DNA from: Lysobacterales bacterium CG02_land_8_20_14_3_00_62_12
Lineage (GTDB): Bacteria; Pseudomonadota; Gammaproteobacteria; Xanthomonadales; Ahniellaceae
Direction of reading: 5' to 3'
Assembly: GCA_002785585.1 (NCBI GenBank)
Contig: PEUI01000086.1
Coordinates: forward strand, 1-8,992
DNA: 8,992 nucleotides
Below the pieces are notes generated by a model, which did not search any database, was not told where the DNA came from, and was given only the letters and a program-made list of their open reading frames with translations. The stretch's first letter is position 1. Each line of letters starts with the position of its first letter. Positions 5,266-8,992 of the stretch are shown here, one piece after another. The translations under genes were made by a program, and so were the position numbers.

Positions 5266-6651
5266 ATGCTTTCCAGTTTTCGCTCCGCACTACCCAACGA
5301 GGCCCGCGCGGTGCTGCGACTGGCACTGCCGGTGGTCACCGGACAGCTATTCGCCATGGGGATGAATGTCGCCGACACGCTGCTGGCGGGCCGCTATTCC
5401 GGCCATGCCTTGGGGGTGGTCGCGGTCGGCAGTGCGGTCTGGTCGCTGGTGATCATCATCGTGCTCGGATTCCTCTATGCGCTGCCGCCGCTGGTGTCGG
5501 AACTCGATGGCGCCGGCCGACGTGATCGCATCGCTGCCGTCGTCAGCCAGGCGGTCTGGCTCGGCCTGTTGATCGGCTGCGGGCTGTTTTTTGCGGTGCG
5601 TCAGGTCGGGCCGATATTGGTGATGATGCGCGTCGATTCGGCATTGATCGCCGATGTGGTGCAGTTTTTGCGCGCGATCTCTTGGGGCGCGCCGGCGCTG
5701 GCGCTGTTTTTCGTGTTGCGCTATTTCAGTGAAGGCATCGGCTATTCCCGTGCCACTTTGATTTTTTCGGCGCTCGGCATGGCCCTGTTCATTCCGATCG
5801 GCAGCGTGCTGGTGTTCGGTTATCTGGGGTTTTCGGCGCGTGGCGCACTCGGTTGCGCGATCGCCATGGCGGTCAGCCTGTGGTTGCAGGTGATCGCCTT
5901 CATCGTTTTTGTGTTGCGCCATCCGGTCTATCGTGATCTGGATCTGCTGCGGCGCTTTGCGCGGCCACGCTGGAGCGGCATGCGGCACCTGCTGGCGCTC
6001 GGCGGCCCGATTGCGTTCATGGTGTTGATGGAGGGCTCGATGTTCGTCGTCGCGGCGCTGTTGATTTCACGACTCGGCGGCACCGCCGTTGCCAGCCACC
6101 AGATCGCGATCAATGTCGGCAGCGTCGCCTTCATGGTGCCGCTGGGGATCGGCGCGGCCACCACGGTACGCGTTGGCAATGCGCTCGGCGCCGGCGATCT
6201 GCCGCGCCTGCGCGCCGCGGTTTGCGCCGGACTCGGCTGGGTGCTGATCGCGCAATTGCTGCTGGCCACCACCATGGCCGGATTTGCCGGGGCGATCTCC
6301 GGTTGGTACACGCACGAAATGGCCGTCATCGGTCTGGCCAGCCAGCTGCTACTGGTCTGCGCCATATTTCAGTTTTCCGATGGTTTGCAAGCGGTCGCTT
6401 CGGCGGCCCTGCGCGGTTTGAAAGACGTGCGCCTGCCGGCCGTGCTGACCCTGATTGCCTACTGGGGAATCGGCATGAGTCTCGGCGCCTGGCTGTGCTT
6501 TGGCCGTGGCCAGGGCGCCATCGGCATGTGGTGGGGACTGGCTGCGGGCCTATCGGCCTCGGCAATCCTGTTGCTGACCCGGTTGTGGATCCTGGTCGGT
6601 CGGCGCTCGCCGCTGGTCGGCGTCCAGCCGACCAGCACTGGCCCCAACTAA
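5266..6651 (+). CDS. MATE-family multidrug efflux transporter, NorM type
   Basis: A 461-residue inner-membrane antiporter of the MATE family (NorM branch), with about 12 hydrophobic segments in two related halves. Such pumps expel cationic drugs and dyes using a sodium or proton gradient. The family signatures GQLFAMGMNVADTLLAGRYS (26-45) and SHQIAINVGSVAFMVPLGIG (278-297, opening the second half) are clear. The three acidic residues of the NorM cation site are all present: D37, E256 (VLMEGS) and D372 (QFSDGLQ), matching D36, E255 and D371 of the Vibrio cholerae protein. It is therefore likely to be functional; the substrate is not predictable. The start is uncertain: ATG at 5266 lies nine bases after a weak GGG, while a TTG at 5260 would add two residues. 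It diverges from the DUF3667 gene and is followed 111 bases later by sppA in the same direction. Confidence 0.94.
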   Translation: MLSSFRSALPNEARAVLRLALPVVTGQLFAMGMNVADTLLAGRYSGHALGVVAVGSAVWSLVIIIVLGFLYALPPLVSELDGAGRRDRIAAVVSQAVWLGLLIGCGLFFAVRQVGPILVMMRVDSALIADVVQFLRAISWGAPALALFFVLRYFSEGIGYSRATLIFSALGMALFIPIGSVLVFGYLGFSARGALGCAIAMAVSLWLQVIAFIVFVLRHPVYRDLDLLRRFARPRWSGMRHLLALGGPIAFMVLMEGSMFVVAALLISRLGGTAVASHQIAINVGSVAFMVPLGIGAATTVRVGNALGAGDLPRLRAAVCAGLGWVLIAQLLLATTMAGFAGAISGWYTHEMAVIGLASQLLLVCAIFQFSDGLQAVASAALRGLKDVRLPAVLTLIAYWGIGMSLGAWLCFGRGQGAIGMWWGLAAGLSASAILLLTRLWILVGRRSPLVGVQPTSTGPN

Positions 6652-6762
6652 TGGCAGCGGACAAGCCACGGCCAAGCCGGTAAGGTGCCGCTGGTACTCC
6701 GCCGCGCCGACCCCGGCGCCGGCTGGATTCAACCCCTCAACCAGCAACCCAGAGAATCCCCC

Positions 6763-8649
6763 ATGTCGATTTCTGCACCAGCGGCCGCCGCCCCGCGACA
6801 ACACAACCTGCTTTGGCGAATGATCGCCGGGCTTTGGCACGCGCTGGATTTCTCCCGGCGCTTGACCATGAACCTGATTTTCCTGTTGATCGTGATCATT
6901 GTACTGATCGCGATCTTCAGCAGCACCGGCGGCACCATCAAGGCGCATACCGCGCTGGTGCTGGATCCCGAAGGCGCGGTCGTCGAACAGTTTTCATCGA
7001 GTCCGGCCGACCGCGCTCTGGCCAGCGCTTTCGCCAAACCCAACCCGGAAGTTCAATTGCGCGACTTGTTGCAAACCCTGGACGCTGCCGCCAACGACAA
7101 ACACATCGACCGCGTGCTGCTGATCACCCACAAGCTCACCGGCATCGGCCCGGCTACTGCCCGCACCCTGGCCGCCGCTTTGGCGCGCTTCAAGCTGAGC
7201 GGCAAGCCGCTCTATGCATTCGCCAACAGCTATGACCAACGCAGCTATCTGCTGGCGGCACAAGCCAACCAGGTGTTTCTCGATCCCGACGGCGCCGTGC
7301 TGCTCGAAGGGATGGCGCGCTACCGCACTTATTTCAAGGATGCGTTCGACAAACTCGGTATCGAGGCGCATCTGTTTCGCGTCGGTGAATACAAATCGGC
7401 CGGCGAACCCTACATCCGCAGCGACCAATCGCCGGAGGCCGAAGCCGCCGATCAGTACTGGATGAACGACATCTGGAATCGCCACCTCGCCGACATCGCC
7501 AAGGCGCGCAAGCTGACCCCGGCCGGGCTGACCGCCGTGATCGATGACTACGTCGAGGGCGTGGCGGCGACCCAGGGCGACCTGGCGCAACTGGCGGTCC
7601 AGCAAGGCCTGGTCGATGGTTTGAAAACCGCAACTGAAGTCGAAGCGATGATGTTGGCCGAGGGCGTTGCCGACGACGCCGGCGACAGTTTTCGCCAAAT
7701 CGATTTTGCCCACTATCTCAACCACCTTCAGGCGCGGCCGCAATTCCCCGGCAAGTCACAAGTAGCGGTATTGGTCACCGAGGGCGAAATCGTCGATGGC
7801 AAACAGCGGCCCGGCAGCATCGGCGGTGATTCGACCAGCGCCCTGTTGCGCGACATTCGTCTGGACGAAAACATCAAGGCGCTGGTGTTGCGCGTCGATT
7901 CCCCCGGTGGCAGCGTGTTCCCGTCGGAACAAATTCGCCGCGAAGTCGCCTTGATCAAAGCCGCTGGCCTGCCGGTGGTGGTGTCGATGGGCGACCTGGC
8001 GGCATCGGGCGGCTACTGGATCAGCATGGACGCCGACGAGATCATCGCCGATCCGAGCACCATCACCGGCTCGATCGGCATCTACGGACTGGTCTTCAAT
8101 GTCCCCGCGGCCATGGGCAAACTCGGCCTCCATAGCGACGGCGTCGGCACTACTTGGCTGGCCGGTGCTTTCGACCCGACGCGGGCGCTCGATCCGCGCG
8201 TCGGCGAAATGATCCAGCAAGTGCTGAACAAGGGCTACGCCGATTTCATTGGCAAAGTGGCTGCCGCCAGAAAGCAGACACCGGAAGCCATCGATGGCAT
8301 CGCCCGTGGCCGCGTTTGGACCGGCGCGCAAGCCAAAGAGCGAGGCCTGGTGGATCGCCTCGGCACCCTGGATGACGCCATCGCCGCCGCCGCCAAACGC
8401 GCCGGCCTGAAAAAATACGACACCCGCTACATCGAGCAACCAGCAACCGCGCTGGAAGCCTTCTTTGCCAGCATGGCGCAGTCTGGCATCACCGGTTTTC
8501 TGCGCGAACAAGGCCTGATCTCGCCGCTGTTTTGGCAATCCCAAGCGCAGCACCAGGAACTCGCCCGCGTCCAGGCACTGATCCAAAGCCGCCGCCGCAG
8601 CGGCCTACCGATCAGCCTGCAAGCGCATTGCGAGTGTGGGCTGCCGTAA
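6763..8649 (+). CDS. sppA: Signal peptide peptidase SppA, 67-kDa type
   Basis: A 628-residue membrane-anchored serine protease of family S49, close to the 618 residues of E. coli SppA. It cleaves remnant signal peptides in or at the inner membrane after their release from preproteins. A cytoplasmic N-terminus is followed by one membrane segment at 36-52 (MNLIFLLIVIIVLIAIF). Two tandem S49 halves follow, about 62-320 and 331-560. The Ser/Lys dyad is shared between the halves as in E. coli: K211 in VGEYKSAGEPY and S415 in DLAASGGYW, matching K209 and S409. Other conserved pieces are RVDSPGGSV, TGSIGIYG and GRVWTGAQAKERGLVD. The C-terminus ends in a short AHCECG motif that I recall from gammaproteobacterial homologues. 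The start at MSISAPAA follows a modest GAGA; an open frame from 6685 adds 26 residues with no membrane or family feature. Monocistronic expression or weak read-through from the MATE gene are both possible. Confidence 0.95.
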   Translation: MSISAPAAAAPRQHNLLWRMIAGLWHALDFSRRLTMNLIFLLIVIIVLIAIFSSTGGTIKAHTALVLDPEGAVVEQFSSSPADRALASAFAKPNPEVQLRDLLQTLDAAANDKHIDRVLLITHKLTGIGPATARTLAAALARFKLSGKPLYAFANSYDQRSYLLAAQANQVFLDPDGAVLLEGMARYRTYFKDAFDKLGIEAHLFRVGEYKSAGEPYIRSDQSPEAEAADQYWMNDIWNRHLADIAKARKLTPAGLTAVIDDYVEGVAATQGDLAQLAVQQGLVDGLKTATEVEAMMLAEGVADDAGDSFRQIDFAHYLNHLQARPQFPGKSQVAVLVTEGEIVDGKQRPGSIGGDSTSALLRDIRLDENIKALVLRVDSPGGSVFPSEQIRREVALIKAAGLPVVVSMGDLAASGGYWISMDADEIIADPSTITGSIGIYGLVFNVPAAMGKLGLHSDGVGTTWLAGAFDPTRALDPRVGEMIQQVLNKGYADFIGKVAAARKQTPEAIDGIARGRVWTGAQAKERGLVDRLGTLDDAIAAAAKRAGLKKYDTRYIEQPATALEAFFASMAQSGITGFLREQGLISPLFWQSQAQHQELARVQALIQSRRRSGLPISLQAHCECGLP

Positions 8650-8713
8650 AGACGGGAGACCGGAATTGGGAGTCGCGGACCAGCGCCACTGTGGCTTTGG
8701 CGATGCGGGCTTT

Positions 8714-8850
8714 GCTCCTCTCCCCCGCTTGCGGGGGAGAGGCCGGGAGAGAGGGGCTGGTGATCTTGCTCCAGGTATTCACCCACCAGCCGGGGAATCA
8801 AAGGCAACCACACCTCTCCCCAACCCCTCCCCCGCAAGCGGGGGAGGGGC
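8714..8850. repeat. Composite palindromic repeat: two inverted hairpins after sppA
   Basis: Two perfect 12-bp-stem hairpins lie in the spacer between sppA and the next gene. The first has CCTCTCCCCCGC at 8717-8728 pairing with 8731-8742 across a TT loop. The second has CCCCTCCCCCGC at 8824-8835 pairing with 8838-8849 across an AA loop. The second is the first in reverse orientation, including the flanking purine-rich tail (GGCCGGGAGAGAGGGG at 8741-8756 compared with the complement of the segment around 8810-8823). Such CT-rich/GA-rich hairpins are common intergenic repeats in Xanthomonadales and pseudomonads. They could also end transcription or stabilise the 3' ends of sppA and the converging gene, though no U-run follows. 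The sequence family differs from the REPIN in the DUF533 gene. The spacer 8650-8904 otherwise shows no gene. Confidence 0.75.
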
Positions 8851-8860
8851 TCAAAGGCAA
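8798..8860. repeat. 10-bp direct repeats flanking the second hairpin
   Basis: TCAAAGGCAA occurs at 8798-8807 and again at 8851-8860, exactly flanking the 43-bp segment that contains the second hairpin. A direct repeat bracketing a palindrome resembles a target-site duplication. It may equally be part of the repeat's own structure or arise by slippage. Confidence 0.6.
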
Positions 8861-8904
8861 GCGTCGCTCCACAAATGTAGGCTCGCACACGGTGGCGCCA
8901 ATGC

Positions 8905-8992
8905 TCAGTCGTTGTTGCCGCTGTGCGCGTGCAGCTCGGTATCCAGATCGCCGCGGCCGGGCTTTAGGCGCTGGGCATACTCGGCCAACCAG
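8905..8992 (-). CDS. C-terminal end of an unidentified leftward gene
   Basis: The minus strand enters from the right edge and carries an open frame of 28 codons ending in TGA at 8905-8907. The visible peptide is WLAEYAQRLKPGRGDLDTEL followed by HAHSGNND. It is hydrophilic, with no membrane segment or recognised motif. The frame was chosen because its codons are GC-biased at third positions like the neighbouring genes and it has a sensible stop before the repeat-rich spacer. It would converge on sppA. The family cannot be named from this tail, and a chance open frame cannot be excluded. Confidence 0.5.
   Translation of the reverse strand, partial: WLAEYAQRLKPGRGDLDTELHAHSGNND

Noticed and set aside
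6704..6719. GCGCCG/CGGCGC hairpin between the MATE and sppA genes
   Set aside because: It is a compact G/C stem but has no following U-run, and such stems arise often by chance in GC-rich spacers.
8427..8888. 153-codon minus-strand frame across the repeats after sppA
   Set aside because: Its N-terminal half is translated from the palindromic repeat and the rest is antisense to sppA; this is a common repeat-driven false ORF.

Overview
The window reads as an ordinary chromosomal stretch of a GC-rich gammaproteobacterium. The gene content (a split glycine decarboxylase, a NorM-like MATE pump, a 67-kDa-type SppA, a DUF3667 zinc-ribbon membrane protein) and the GTAG-headed palindromic repeats point to Xanthomonadales, perhaps a Rhodanobacteraceae-like lineage. 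That placement is inference, not identification. I see no RNA genes, CRISPR array, transposase, phage gene or defence island. No convincing undescribed multi-gene system is present; the real novelty candidates are repeat elements, one of them inside a coding sequence.

Left edge (1-305): the first 25 codons of a leftward Xre-type helix-turn-helix regulator. Its upstream region carries a weak promoter, two adjacent short palindromes and a pair of direct repeats. Positions 306-2889 hold a leftward block transcribed as gcvPB, dgkA, terC-like. The gcvPB stop and dgkA start overlap by one base, and dgkA and terC are 20 bases apart, so this is very probably one operon. gcvPA is not in the window.

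Middle (2890-5265): diverging from gcvPB is a DUF533/TerB-like gene whose linker contains a perfect 48-bp tandem duplication followed at once by a REPIN-like pair of inverted GTAG-headed hairpins, with the reading frame open throughout. It converges, with only 4 bases between stops, on a leftward DUF3667 membrane protein with an N-terminal zinc ribbon. A short divergent spacer (5130-5265) then leads to the rightward genes.

Right part (5266-8992): a MATE/NorM-type cation-coupled efflux pump with its three cation-site acidic residues intact, then signal peptide peptidase SppA with an intact Ser/Lys dyad. The 255-bp spacer after sppA is mostly a composite palindromic repeat: two 12-bp-stem hairpins in opposite orientation, the second flanked by a 10-bp direct repeat. 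The last 88 bases hold the 3' end of an unidentified leftward gene. The recognised genes are housekeeping or envelope functions (one-carbon metabolism, lipid recycling, membrane transport, membrane proteolysis) without an evident shared pathway.
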